DNA of 64,000 nucleotides from Heliocidaris tuberculata (Eukaryota; Echinodermata; Echinoidea; Camarodonta; Echinometridae). The translations under genes were made by a program, and so were the position numbers. This document shows positions 44,830 to 55,705 of the stretch, in pieces. The notes under the pieces were generated by a model, which was not told where the DNA came from, did not search any database, and saw only the letters and a program-made list of their open reading frames with translations. Location of the stretch: NCBI GenBank assembly GCA_025618425.1, contig CM046852.1, positions 6,965,566 to 7,029,565 of the forward strand. Reading direction: 5' to 3'. How positions within the stretch are numbered: the stretch's first letter is position 1; every line of letters starts with the position of its first letter.

Positions 44830-46330
44830 GGTTAGTCAATATCTTGCCAAAGGACATTAGTTTCGGGCTGGGATTAAGACTTTCTGTCATCCTGAAGAAG
44901 TGCAACTGCAACTCCACCAGAATGATTGACTTAGCCGGGTTGGCCCACAAAGAGATAAAACTTAAAGATGAGTTACCTATAGAGTTGAAGAAACTAAGTT
45001 TCTCGGAGTCTATATATTGATAGTGGTTTATAAACGAAGCCTATTCGTACAGTTGAATCTAAAGTGTCAAAGAGTGTCGGTATAATCTTCAGATTCGTTT
45101 CTGATCTCCCGAATAATGTGCGTCGCATGATTTATTGCTCCCTTGTTCTTCCTTACTTTACATACTGTAATATTGTTTAGGTCACTTTTCCAACAAATCT
45201 TGATAAGTTGTGTGTCCTTCAGAAAAAAATCTAATAATCAGGGGCCGCGGAGCGTTTTTGAAAGTGGGGGGGGGGGGGGGGGGCTGATTCGATTTCACTC
45301 ATTAATGACAATTTTCGAACCTTTTTTTCGAGGTTTTATGACATGTGTCTACTAAAAAAAGTGGGGGGGGGGGGGTGGGGGCTGCAGCCCCCCTCCGGTT
45401 CCGCTTCCGCGGCCCATGGTAATATGAGGCGTTCCCCCTTGTACGCATACAAAACATTGTTTTTTACTCATTGAAATTATTAACTTTGGCAGACATTAAT
45501 GCCTTTCAATGCTGTTTCGTGTACAAATGTGTTAACTTCCATCTCATAATTATTTGCAGGGTGTTTAATCACAACCGTGACTTTCACGATCATAATACAA
45601 GATCTTCCAATCAGATCCTACAACCTAGGCATAAAAAAACTCTCATAAACGGGACCAAAATTATGGAATGAGTTACCAGATAGAATCGTCAGGTCTGCTC
45701 CTTATCCGAACAAACTTTTGCCCTCAAACCTAAGCAAAGTTCATTCCGATATATGCATTCGAAGAAATACACAACTTGAAAGCAAAGACTGTATAAGTAA
45801 TTTAAAAGGTTGTTTATTAGCGATGTAGGGAAATGCACTCTTTTGGGGGTTTTGATTTTTTTTTTTTTTTGGAATCTTTTTTTTTCTTCTGAAGATGAAA
45901 ATCGTAGTTCGACCTCTCCAATAATTATATTTGTCTCAGTGAAATTCACATGTAAATTACAGCCTAGCTTGCTTCGCGTTGTCAATATTCATATTATTTG
46001 CACCTGATTTATAAGAATTAAAAGTGATCAGTTTATGAATTTTCAAACATATCTTTCACATTGTTCATGGTATTATATCCTCTATCTATCCTATCTTACT
46101 TTCTTTCTTTCCAATTCTCTCTAACTTTCTATCCTCTATACTATCTTGACTTGTTTAATGTTCAGTCATTTTTGTAAACAGGTATCCCTCTCCAGAAAAA
46201 AAAATATATTATGCTTTTCAGGGGTTATGCCTCCTTCAATTGTACCGGAACGTTTTCTTTTGTTTGTAATCTCATGTATGTAACAAATCAGAAGGAAATA
46301 AATTTTGTTTTGAATTGAATTGAATTGAAT
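44830..46330 (+). mobile_element. decayed CR1/L2-like LINE, 3' part
   Basis: Broken plus-strand frames give TKFLGVYI, KVSKSVGIIFRF, VLPYFTYCNIV, FPTNLDKLCVLQKK, HNRDFHDHNTRSSNQILQPR and GTKIME, in the order found downstream of LINE reverse transcriptases. Several stops interrupt it, and a MITE splits it at 45240-45415. The 3' end is AAATAAATTTTG followed by (TTGAA)n at 46308-46329. Confidence 0.85.
45240..45415. mobile_element. MITE inserted in the LINE, CAGGGGCCGCGG ends
   Basis: Inverted ends CAGGGGCCGCGGAGCG and GCTTCCGCGGCCCATG enclose two poly-G tracts. LINE reading frames resume on the right. Confidence 0.7.
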
Positions 46331-46480
46331 ACCGATCGCATTAATTTCCTCTCATGCACAGTAGACAGAAAAGGTTGGATTATTTTCACATTAAAGCTAC
46401 CGTACTTCAAAGCCTACTGCGTCGACTCTTCACTAGCACTTCAGTTTCGTCTCGAAAAAAGAGAGAAAAAATCCCCAAAG
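46331..46480 (+). promoter_or_regulatory. probable YJU2 promoter and 5' UTR interval
   Basis: About 150 bp separate the (TTGAA)n tail of an upstream LINE from the YJU2 ATG at 46481. No TATA box is obvious. The ATG context is AAAGATG, with A at -3, acceptable for initiation. Transcription must start here or inside the LINE tail unless a distant non-coding exon exists. Inferred from position only. Confidence 0.45.
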
Positions 46481-49400
46481 ATGTCTGAGAGAAAAGTTTT
46501 GAATGTACGTATACCCTACAAAATAATATAATCAATATTTTAAAAGTTATTTCACTGTTTCAGGTTTTGCACTTGGCTTTTTAAGAGTATGACGATCGTT
46601 ATCACGTACATGTACGTATGAGGAGAAATTGTTTTGTCGTTTTCGGTCATGACATGAATCATTGAATGAAATGAAATTGCGGTCATCTCGTTTTCTTGCA
46701 TTCACGCTGTACTGTGTCTTCAACCCTAATACTTGACTTGGAAATAGAAGCAGAAACTATTTTGTATTCCAGTGTCCCTAGTGTCAAAAGAATGACCAGG
46801 ATTTTCTCTTTCCATACATTCCAAATATGAGATAAAAATTAATTCAGATCACATTGTAATAACGGGATGAATTTGCCCCCAAAATTGTGCCATTTTTCCC
46901 CCTGAATCAGCACGTTTTTAAGCTGACATTTTCAGTGCGACTTCGGACACCCTACTACTACTAGCATGACTAGTTGAAAGTTCTTCTGTTTGAAGTTAAG
47001 AATAAGATCTTTTTTTGTTGTTGTTGCAAGAATGTGTGATGAACATTGTCATTTTATTTTTATAACATCTGTTTGGAGCCAGAACAACTGGCAGAAGGGC
47101 ATTAACTCCTATAAGCCTACTTCAGGGCTGCCAACCTTGAGTGAGAGTTTAGAGTGAGACATTGCGAGGGAGCGAAGCGACCGAGGGGTGGAAGGGGGGG
47201 GGGGTGTCCCCCCTTCCACGGTAGGGAGCTTTGACAATTTTACATTTTAAATGGTGCAATCTGGTGCATACTTTAGTCATGATTTCAACACATACACAGT
47301 CATAGCCAAAGCAGCATTAATATTAATTTACTATTAAAATTGAATTGAATAAGTAATAAATAGGTTACATTGTTCTTAATGCCACATGTAGTTTACTGAC
47401 CATGAAAAATTACAAAGTTCCAGATTTGTTACTGTATGATTTTTAATACGAATTTCAAGAGTTAAACTTAAATTAAAGATTCTGCTGTCCGGCCGTAGAG
47501 GGATGTGCTGGCTATTACGTTGGTGTACGATCGACGGCAAACTCTGCTGAGCCACGTATGCAGCGCGGCCGGGCTGGGAACCCGGGCGGGCTGCCGCGCC
47601 AAAGCCATGTCAGTCCGGCCATCTAGTTACACTCATCATAGTCGTCACACGTATATACATACACGCAGTATCACCAATCGTAATCGTAATCCAATCCAAT
47701 CCAATCTTTGCGCACTACCGAAAATGATTTTCATTAGTTAAGCTTTGCTTTGTGCCCACGGGAAAATCTCGAAAGGCCTTGGGCATATTGAATATTTGGA
47801 ATATCAGAGATTTTGGAGAGTTTTTTTTTTTGTTACTTTATATTTTGGGGGTTCAGCTTGAGAATTTGTTTATCAGAGTGAGACAGTCAGAATTGGGTGA
47901 ATTGCGTGAGTCTCACGCTCAATGCGTGAGAGTTGGCAGCCCTGCTACTTTAACACAGAATAAATGCCCTTCTGGCTCCAAACAGATGATAAGAAAATAG
48001 AGTAGATGCTGTGGTCTGCAGGCACTAGATCTACATGTAAGTCTTGAGACAAAATCCAATGTTACGTTTTATTTATTCCTGAATTATGTTCCCTTTTTAC
48101 TCAACATGCTCAAATCATGGAAGTCCGTATTGTTATTGTTTCAAGAGTAAAAATTAATGTTGACATGGCAACTCTTTATTGGGGGGGATTATTTTTTTGC
48201 TCAAACAGTTTGAGCCAAAAAATAATCCCCCTCCCCCAAATAAAGAGTTGTTGTGGCAATATTAATTTTCATTTTCCTCATTTTGGCGCCGGTCTGCAGT
48301 CCCCATAAACAAATGCAATGGAGAGTTCGCGCGCTGAGCAAAATCCCATCTGCCTGAGCCACCATCCCAGGCTGGAGTCGGAGCTTCCCGCATGTGATCC
48401 AGGTGCAAACGGGTGCAGCGATAGTAGACATTGACATCGCCATTTGTATGGAGCTATCGCTGTGGCGCGCCAGTGATGTGTGTCGCACACGCTGAATATT
48501 GACTTGAGCCTGAGCTTGTGACACATGAAAAATCCCAATAAAAACTGAACATGCATACTGAATATTTCTTGAAATAAAGCTTAGTTTTTGAAATCATCTT
48601 GCCTTAACAACGCACTTAAGAAAGACACATTTTCAAAATTTTCAGATTTTCCAATCATTTTCGTAGTGGAACCGCAGATTGCTACGCTGAAAATGTGATA
48701 TTTAATGGATACTTTCATCACCACTGCTGTTTTTCTGTGATTTTGGTAATGTATGGTGGTTGATCCAGTGTCCGAACACTTTTCAGAAAATCAACGATAG
48801 CAAATAAAATATGAAACGAATATCTGTCAAACTATACATAATGAATGCTCAAAGTCCTACAAAAAAGAAGTTGATGGAATTTTAAAAAGACAACGTAGAT
48901 TTAATACGATATTCCCTTCCGAGTGAACCCCTTCCCAACGACACGCTGTTTTGGTCCCTTGAAAAAGGTACTGTATTTCTGAACGTATGAAACCTATGGG
49001 AAAAAGACACAACCTTTGTTTCAATAGTGTGGTTTTCATACGCGTAATCCCACGTGTATGAAAACCCATTTTAGGCGCTTAACTGTACACGTTCGGTAAT
49101 ACAATCTGTTTGGAATTACAATCCTTGACTATACACTGTGTGTGTGATATATGTGATATACTACATTTTGATGTACATTGTATGATGCCAAGTATTTTCA
49201 AGTGATTTGGCAGTGAGTGCAGACGATGGACCAGCTGCACACTGGCTTCCAGCTGCACTTCACAGCATCTACTCTACATGTATACGGTCATGTCATTTGG
49301 AAAGATATGAATGTATCCTGTGTCTGTAAATTCATTCATTTTACATGAGGTTTGGCACCTTTTTGAGGCTTAGTTGTTCTTGAAGGCTTTAGTTTTGGTA

Positions 49401-52400
49401 ACACCACGTAGAAGCCTCTGTGAAAAGGCTATTGAAATATTCTTTTGTCAAAAGAACCCACTAATTAATCTCTGCTGAGAATGACTGTAAAAATGGCAGA
49501 ACTGTTCAACCTCTTCTTCAGCAGTATGTCCTAGCCTCTAAGTTTGGCCGTAGAAAATCTATGCATCTTAGCTTTGAGTCTTCCAAGATGTATTTTGTCT
49601 TACATGTATATTGATTTTAAAAAAGATGAAAAATTAACAACATATGAAACTTCTGTTTAGTGAGCCTGATAATGAAAATGATTTGATCAATTTATCAAGT
49701 CATTATTATTATTATTACATGACAGGGTTACCTTACTACATGTACCATGACTATAAACAACATGTTCTTTTATTTCCCTGTGTACATATGTAATATGTCA
49801 TTTGATCTGGTGGTTACTGTTAGATGAAATAAATTCATGTTGTGTTCATGGACTTCGATTTTTATGAGAAGCCAACTGGCAGGGCTCCACCCTAATTTTT
49901 TTTTCATAGGGGGTCTAGAATGAGATTTTTAGGGGTTTTATGCATGGGCCCCCATGTTAAAATTTTCAACTTTTTTGGGGTCCGGACTATGATTTTTGGT
50001 GCCCATGCGTCCTGGGCACCTTTTAGTGTCGAGCCCTGCAAATGGTATTTATCCTTCAATTCCAAATTGAGGAGAACATATTTTTCTTTGTTACAGAAAT
50101 ACTACCCACCAGAGTTTGATCCGTCAAAGATCCCTAAACTCAAGCTCGCCAAGGAGAGGCAGTACACTGTTCGTATTATGGCGCCGTTCAACATGCAGTA
50201 AGTATTGGCTTCTTATCCCTTTCATATGACAACACTAACGGCCAGGAGGTATATGAAAATAATGTTTCTATCTTACAAAACTATTATCAACACAATACAT
50301 GTAATAGCAGGTTGTGGGAATTTAGGTAAATTGAGATGCTTAAATTTTTCTTGGACATTCCATTTTCTCCCTCCCTCTCTCTCTCTCTCCTTCTCTCTCT
50401 CTATCTCTCTCTGTCTCTCTGTCGCCCTCTCTCTGTCTCTGTCTCTATCTGTCTCTATCTGTCTCTCTCTCTGTCTACCACTGTCTGTATTGGACACCAT
50501 TCAACATGAAGTAAGTATTAAATGCTAGTTAATGGTGTTAGATATAGAGACAAAGATACATGTAGGTTCATACTTGCGAACAGAATTGGAAGAAGCAATC
50601 ATAACTTAAAGATGCATGAACCCTTCTCAAGAACAGATTATGATGTGAAATCATTTTATCCTAAAACTATAAATGATTGGAACAAACTTCTGAAGTATGT
50701 GGTCTTAGCATGTTTTAAAAAGCATTAAAAAAAACATCTCAACCTTCAAAGTTAATTTGTGCTTATCTGAACTACAATATGCAATGCAGTATGCAATTTT
50801 GTACTCTGCAATACTACAGTGATTTTACTTGCAATTATCACTATTGACTATCATTTACAATTTTTTGTAACATTGTGTATATTACTGTGTGCAATATGTT
50901 TATGATATTGAATTTAGTTGTTATTGCTTTTCATATCCGCGAAACAGACCTGTATGGGTTTAATCAAACCTTTTTTGTTTTCGCGAGACATGTTTTATAT
51001 TGTCTGAATAAATTCAAATCAAATCAAGTATTGGCTTACGCATTTTCGGACATGGATTCGCCAAGGGCTAAATTGATCAGCTGTTCTGCAGATTTGCAGC
51101 ACTAAGAGCACGAAATGTTTTAAAATGCACTATACATAGATCTGAAGCTGAAAAGAATATACATGGACAGAGACTAAGTTTAAATATGAAGTTGCCAATT
51201 TGAAAAGCTGAACAGTGATTTTTGGACTTGTATACCGAAATATTACTCTGTTGTAGGTACTTATGCAGATCTTTAGATTAGTCCACAAAATGATCCCCTA
51301 GTAATAGTGATCCTTGTAGCACTATAGGTAGTTTTAATGGCCCAATTTTTTTAATTTTTTTTTTTGTATGGGATCAAATATTTTGGACAGAGAAAGGTCT
51401 TCCCCCCTTTTTTTTTATTGTAAAATTCAGAACAGGTTCATGTATTATGAAGTTAAATATTATTGAATGATGTTGGTATCAAGATGAACAATTGATAAGG
51501 TAATTATGAATGCAAATTTATCTTTCTTATTCATACATGTTTTGTAAATTTGATAGCACCATGAGAGTTAATTCTGTTTTTATTCAGATGTAAGGTGTGC
51601 AACGAGTACATCTACAAGGGGAAGAAGTTCAACGCCAAGACAGAGAACGTACACAATGAGAACTACCTTGGACTACGCATCTATCGCTTCTACATCAGAT
51701 GTCCTAGATGTATCTCAGAGGTGGTTTTCAAGGTGAACATGTACAGGGTGTTTCAGAAATATTAATTTTTGCACTGGGTCTAATGATAACGACTGCCAGA
51801 TCTAAAGCCGTGGTAAAAATTTCTGACGATCTTTGGAAGCACGTACATTAGGTTTGTGACATATGATGATATGATACATGAACAAAATAATTCTATTATC
51901 AATAGGCGGCCTAGTGTTTGATGTGCTTTCCTTTACACTGTACATTCTCATATTGTTTTTCATAGAACAGTTTTAGTTTTCAGGTAATTCAGTATACAGA
52001 TTGTTTCAGGAAAATCATTGCTCAAAATACATGTATATCTTCACTATATACAGTACTTATATGCCTGAAAAAGAACAGTTTTAGTGTTCAGGTAATTCAG
52101 TATACAGATTGTTTCAGGAAAATCATTGCTCAAAATACATGTATATCTTCACTATATACAGTACTTATATGCTTGAAAAAGAACAAAAAAGTCATATTTT
52201 CTTCTAGGTCTATTGGCCTACTGATGGGTTACATGTACAGTATCATCTCATACACTTATTTTTTTCTTGTTTTTTGAATAGTGTAATGGTGACGTGTTCA
52301 TAGTGCAGACGGGACTCTTGTATACAGAGAATGTTGCTATGATGGTTTTACTTGCCCAAATTTCCATACAAATGTAGGTTGCCAGACAACATGTTAGACA

Positions 52401-55400
52401 GTGTTACAGGAATGCTGAATTCATTTGGCCTTCAATAAAGACAATCTTTTAGCCTTCATTATAATAGTACTAACCTACTTCGACAAGATGTTACATCTAC
52501 CTTATGATGATAATATGTTTAGGAGATGATTCTAAGACTTAAAGGTACTTCATCTCTTTTGCAGACTTACACAAAATTCTGCGAAACTTTGCACAGGTTT
52601 AGTAGACATCCTGTAGATACCGCCTACATGTAAGAAATTTCAAGGTCACAAGTTCTATAACTCCTTTGTAAGAAATGAATATCTTGCTTTTGTCGCAGAG
52701 GGAGCTATTCAGAAATCAACCCAAATACATGTACTAGTAACGGTCAAAAAATCATTTTAAAAATTACACAATTTTTTTTAATTCGAAGAAAATAAAGTGT
52801 TACCAAATTGTCATTATTACTTAGATAAAAGCAAATTATCCTTTTTACATGAGCACAAGTTTTCCAATTATAATTCTTTTGTAATTTATCGCATACTCAC
52901 ACTACTTCAAAATTTAGGGCTGCAACAGGGATGAAGTACCTTTAAAGCTCTCTTTGAGTGGTTATGTAAGTAATTCGTGCATCATTATCTTAGAGATTTA
53001 TTGAAATCTGCCCTCTAAGAGATGATGGTTACTAATGATGATTATGATTAAGCTCGGCAGATACAGTAATCCATCATTTTCACATCTTGATTTATAGCAC
53101 TTATCTGTAATATCTCGCTGAATCGTTCAAAATGTCAGACTGGTGATTTTGCTTAATTTTTTGTAATTTGTTTTCTATTTTTAGACTGATCCACAACAAA
53201 CAGACTACACCCTAGAACAAGGAGCTACTAGATTGTTTGAAGCAGCTAAGCTATACCAAGCAGCTGAGGAGAAGGAGAAGAAGCAGGCAGAAGAAGATGC
53301 ACAGAACCCCATGAAGGTAGATAGCAGGAAGTTAGAAGGAAAGAAAAGATGAATTTAAATTGGAACCTTGTTATAACAAACTCCTTGGGACCAAGGAAAT
53401 TACCTCTTTATATCGAAACCTTGTTATATCAGGGCTAAAAATCAATATAATACAAAGAAGCGTAACCAGCAAAATTACCTTGTTATAATGAGAGATAGTG
53501 TTCTTTATAACGAGGTTCCACTGTCGAAAATTGACGAAAATTTGGGCTTCTTCTCTTCCCGTCCACTGGCAGATTTACATGTAGGGGCTTGTGCATCCCC
53601 CTTTAAAGCCGTTTGGCATACCTTAAATACATGAAAAATGAAAGTAGTATTGACTGTTCTGTTTTCTAGGTGCCGAATAGGAATGATAAGAAAGATTGAC
53701 TGCTTCTGTTGTCTAGATATTGTATAAGACTGATAAAAGAAAGATTGACTGCACTCCTGTTCTCAAGGTGCCATATAGAAATGATAATAAAAAGATTGAC
53801 AGCTGCTGTTCCCTATGTGCTGTATAGGAATGAGAAAACAAATATTGACAGCTGACGTTCTCTAGGTGCCGTATAGAAATGATATATTCAAAAGATTGCC
53901 TGCTTTGTTGTCTAGGTGCTGGAGAATAGAACCAAGGACTCCAAGCTGGAGATGGAGGTGATGGAGAATCTGGAGGAGCTGCGGGAGCTCAACATGAGAC
54001 AGTCTGCCATCAATTATGAAGAGATTCTGAAACAAGGAGCCGAGCAGGAGGCACTTAGACTCAAACAGCAGGAGGAAGATGATGAGGCAGAGATCCAGTA
54101 AGTGTTTTGTTTCATGGATGGATTGATTGATTGATTGCTTGCTTGATGGATGGATGGATGGATGGATGGATGGATGGATGGATGGATGGATGGATGGATG
54201 GATGGATGGATGGATGGATGGATGGATGGAACCATCAGCTACAACATGTATTATAAGATCCTGAAGCAGAGCTGGAAGCGCTTAGGCTAAGATAATAGGT
54301 GAAAGAAGATGAAGCAGAGATCAACTAAGAATTGTGACAGATTGAGGGATTGATTTACTTATTGCTTGCTTGATTGATTGATTTATTGGTTGACTGTTAG
54401 CTCTTTGATTAATTTGGTGGTTAATTAAATATTTTTTGATTGATTGATTAGTTGATTGATTGTTTGATTGATTGTGAGAAAAAATCTTTCTCTGTCTCTC
54501 TCTGTCTCGCTATATAATGGTACTCCAGATATGTTCTTATTTAATTTGGTCATTATAGTTACAGAGCTGCCTACCTGCAGTGACATTAACTTTAACACCC
54601 CCACCTGCTCTCTATTTCTCTCTCTGTCCCTCCTTCTCTGTGATGATCCATAAATTTCTATGCTGTTTGTTATATCCCTCATTTACACACTTACTATACT
54701 TTCATATGGCTTTGAGTGATCAACATTCTCTCTCTCTTTCTCACATGCTTGCAGGAGAATATTTGGCAAGGAAGGGGATGGTATCATCATCAAGAGACTC
54801 AACGATGATGATGATGATGATGAAGGATCTCCCAGCGTTTCCAAGCCCTCCCCATCCACTGCCTCATATAAAAGGCCTACTGACATTCTGACAGATGTAA
54901 GCATCATGATTCTAAAAATTTGATTCCATTTAAAATAACGTATACTGGAACTCTTGAGAGCATGATATAGGCCTGTCCAGCAGGCGCAGAAAGTTCTCTG
55001 GTGAAATCTAATACATTTCTGGTAAAATATATGAAATGGATGACATATGAAATCATGTTTCTTCTAAAGAATGTTTGAAGATATCTCATGTGAACAAGAG
55101 AGTAATTTTTGTACTCCTGTCTGATACGTACATACACATGTAGAAATTATTGAAAGATAATAGAATTCATCTTTCTTTTCTCTTTTCTGTCTTTTAACCG
55201 ACAGGAACTCAGTGGACCGTCAGGAGCAAAAAAGCAGAAGACGGCAGACACGTCTTCAAGGTCAACTACAAAGTCGTCCTCAAGGTCATTCCTCTCAGGT
55301 CTAGTCAAGGTCAAAAAGAGCAGCAGTATCAAACCAGACCAAGACAGTGTAATATCATCAATAGAAAGTAGTCAAATGCAGAACACAAAACCTGTAGAGG

Positions 55401-55705
55401 TTGAATCAACTGTTGCAAAGGACACAACACGATTCCCAGTAAGTGGGACTGAAGAAATCAGGCAGAGAAGTGAATCAGCAGGAGAGCATAGCCGAAATAG
55501 TGAATCAAAAAGCAAAGACTTAGAACCCGATCAAGTCGCAGAGGAGGATGTGGAGACGTCTTTTGCTAGTAGCATACAAGAAGGACTCAAGAAGCAAAAG
55601 GTTGAATCGCAGAAGGTCGCTAAAGAGAAATCAAGTGGACTTAGCCTACTAGGGGGCTATGATTTCAGTGATAGTGACATCAGTGACTCTGCATCAGATT
55701 CATGA
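46481..55705 (+). CDS. YJU2: YJU2 (CCDC94) pre-mRNA splicing factor, 7 coding exons
   Basis: Exons: 46481-46504, 50097-50197, 51588-51732, 53185-53316, 53916-54097, 54755-54896 and 55205-55705. All are bounded by GT/AG and keep frame, giving 408 aa. The family N-terminus MSERKVLN is split from [17 protein letters not shown] by the first intron. Four cysteines, C43-x2-C46 and C80-x2-C83, form the zinc site characteristic of CWC16/YJU2 proteins. [15 protein letters not shown] begins a helical, coiled-coil-prone region at about residue 135. An acidic DDDDDDE run lies in exon 6, and a Ser/Asp-rich end ([11 protein letters not shown]) resembles the acidic tail of animal YJU2. The family joins the activated spliceosome with the PRP19/CDC5L group and promotes the first (branching) step in the nucleus. 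The N-terminus separates it from the paralogue CCDC130/YJU2B. The protein is longer than human YJU2 (about 320 aa) because exon 7 encodes a long Ser/Lys-rich tail. Introns carry hAT-like, LINE and TTAA insertions and copies of exon boundaries. Seen: frame, motifs, splice sites. Known: role. Confidence 0.95.
47066..47992. mobile_element. palindromic MITE split by a hAT-like element (YJU2 intron 1)
   Basis: ATCTGTTTGGAGCCAGAA (47068) and its complement TTCTGGCTCCAAACAGAT (47971-47988), plus GGGCATT/AATGCCC, form outer arms around the nested element. Confidence 0.7.
47123..47944. mobile_element. hAT-like element with CAGGGCTGCCAAC ends (YJU2 intron 1)
   Basis: Starts CAGGGCTGCCAAC and ends GTTGGCAGCCCTG. 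CTACTT directly abuts both ends (47117-47122, 47945-47950), a 6-bp direct repeat where hAT would give 8. GAGCGAAGCGACCGA and a G/C hairpin near the left end are shared with the 41.1-kb element. A CpG-rich core (47490-47640) has no complete ORF. Confidence 0.75.
48166..48254. repeat. ~40-bp-arm hairpin (YJU2 intron 1)
   Basis: AACTCTTTATTGGGGGGGAT pairs with ATCCCCCTCCCCCAAATAAA-GAGTT around GCTCAAAC/GTTTGAGC. Confidence 0.85.
48260..48500. other. GC-rich island in YJU2 intron 1, unidentified
   Basis: CpG-containing, mixed-composition sequence unlike the AT-rich surroundings, with ORFs on the minus strand (92-107 codons) lacking recognisable domains. It could be a transposon fragment or an exon of an unknown transcript. 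Confidence 0.3.
49882..50037. mobile_element. short hAT-like MITE 60 bp before YJU2 exon 2
   Basis: Ends CAGGGCTC and GAGCCCTG with flanks CAACTGG and CAAATGG (6 of 7). Related to 55706-55880. Confidence 0.6.
50350..50480. repeat. (CT)n/(CTGT)n microsatellite, YJU2 intron 2
   Basis: CTCTCT and CTGTCT repeats leading directly into the copied exon-2 end. Confidence 0.9.
50487..50519 (+). repeat. copy of the YJU2 exon-2 3' end with its GTAAGT donor
   Basis: CCATTCAACATGAAGTAAGT matches the real boundary CCGTTCAACATGCAGTAAGT at 50184-50203. Similarity resumes after the LINE at 51028 with GTATTGGCTT, as in the real intron start. Confidence 0.75.
50520..51027 (+). mobile_element. 5'-truncated LINE in YJU2 intron 2
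   Basis: A frame with [20 protein letters not shown] and [10 protein letters not shown] matches the extreme C-terminal landmark of CR1/L2-like ORF2. The 3' tail AATAAATTCAAATCAAATCA ends at 51027. AGTATT flanks both sides. Confidence 0.8.
51965..52180. repeat. 108-bp tandem duplication, YJU2 intron 3
   Basis: Units start GAACAGTTTTAG at 51965 and 52073 and are almost identical. Each begins with TTTTCAGGTAATTCAG, which resembles the exon-3 donor region. Confidence 0.9.
52543..52941. mobile_element. TTAA-flanked element, family III copy 2 (YJU2 intron 3)
   Basis: 399 bp, inverted relative to 33479-33863, with TTAA at 52539-52542 and 52942-52945. Confidence 0.9.
53359..53519. mobile_element. 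Tigger/pogo-like MITE (YJU2 intron 4)
   Basis: GGAACCTTGTTATAACAAAC and TTTATAACGAGGTTCC are inverted. GGAACCTCGTTATAA is a common mariner/Tigger-type terminus. Confidence 0.55.
53656..53915 (+). repeat. tandem array of five decoy 3' splice regions before YJU2 exon 5
   Basis: Units of 47-51 bp contain (T)TCTAGGTGCCGTATAG-like sequence, AATGATAA, AAAGATTGAC and CTGTT. Acceptor-equivalent positions are 53669, 53716, 53767, 53816 (lost AG) and 53865, followed by the real AG at 53915 before GTGCTGGAGAATAG. Confidence 0.85.
54108..54232. repeat. (GATT)n/(GATG)n microsatellite, YJU2 intron 5
   Basis: Over twenty GATG units after a short GATT run. Confidence 0.95.
54233..54340 (+). pseudogene. decayed copy of the YJU2 exon-5 3' end
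   Basis: ATCAGCTACAACATG...AAGATCCTGAAGCAGAGC...AAGATGAAGCAGAGATC parallels the exon-5 end (GAGATTCTGAAACAAGGAGC ... GATGAGGCAGAGATCCAG). The donor GTAAGT has become CTAAGA. The GATT-rich sequence after it also resembles the real intron start. Confidence 0.65.

Noticed and set aside
47505..47741. 78-codon ORF as a transposase fragment
   Set aside because: No catalytic or dimerisation motif; only CpG-rich core sequence of the nested element.
48201..48556. Minus-strand ORFs of 92-107 codons in YJU2 intron 1
   Set aside because: Two frames overlap, one runs through the hairpin, and no domain or splice sites are evident.
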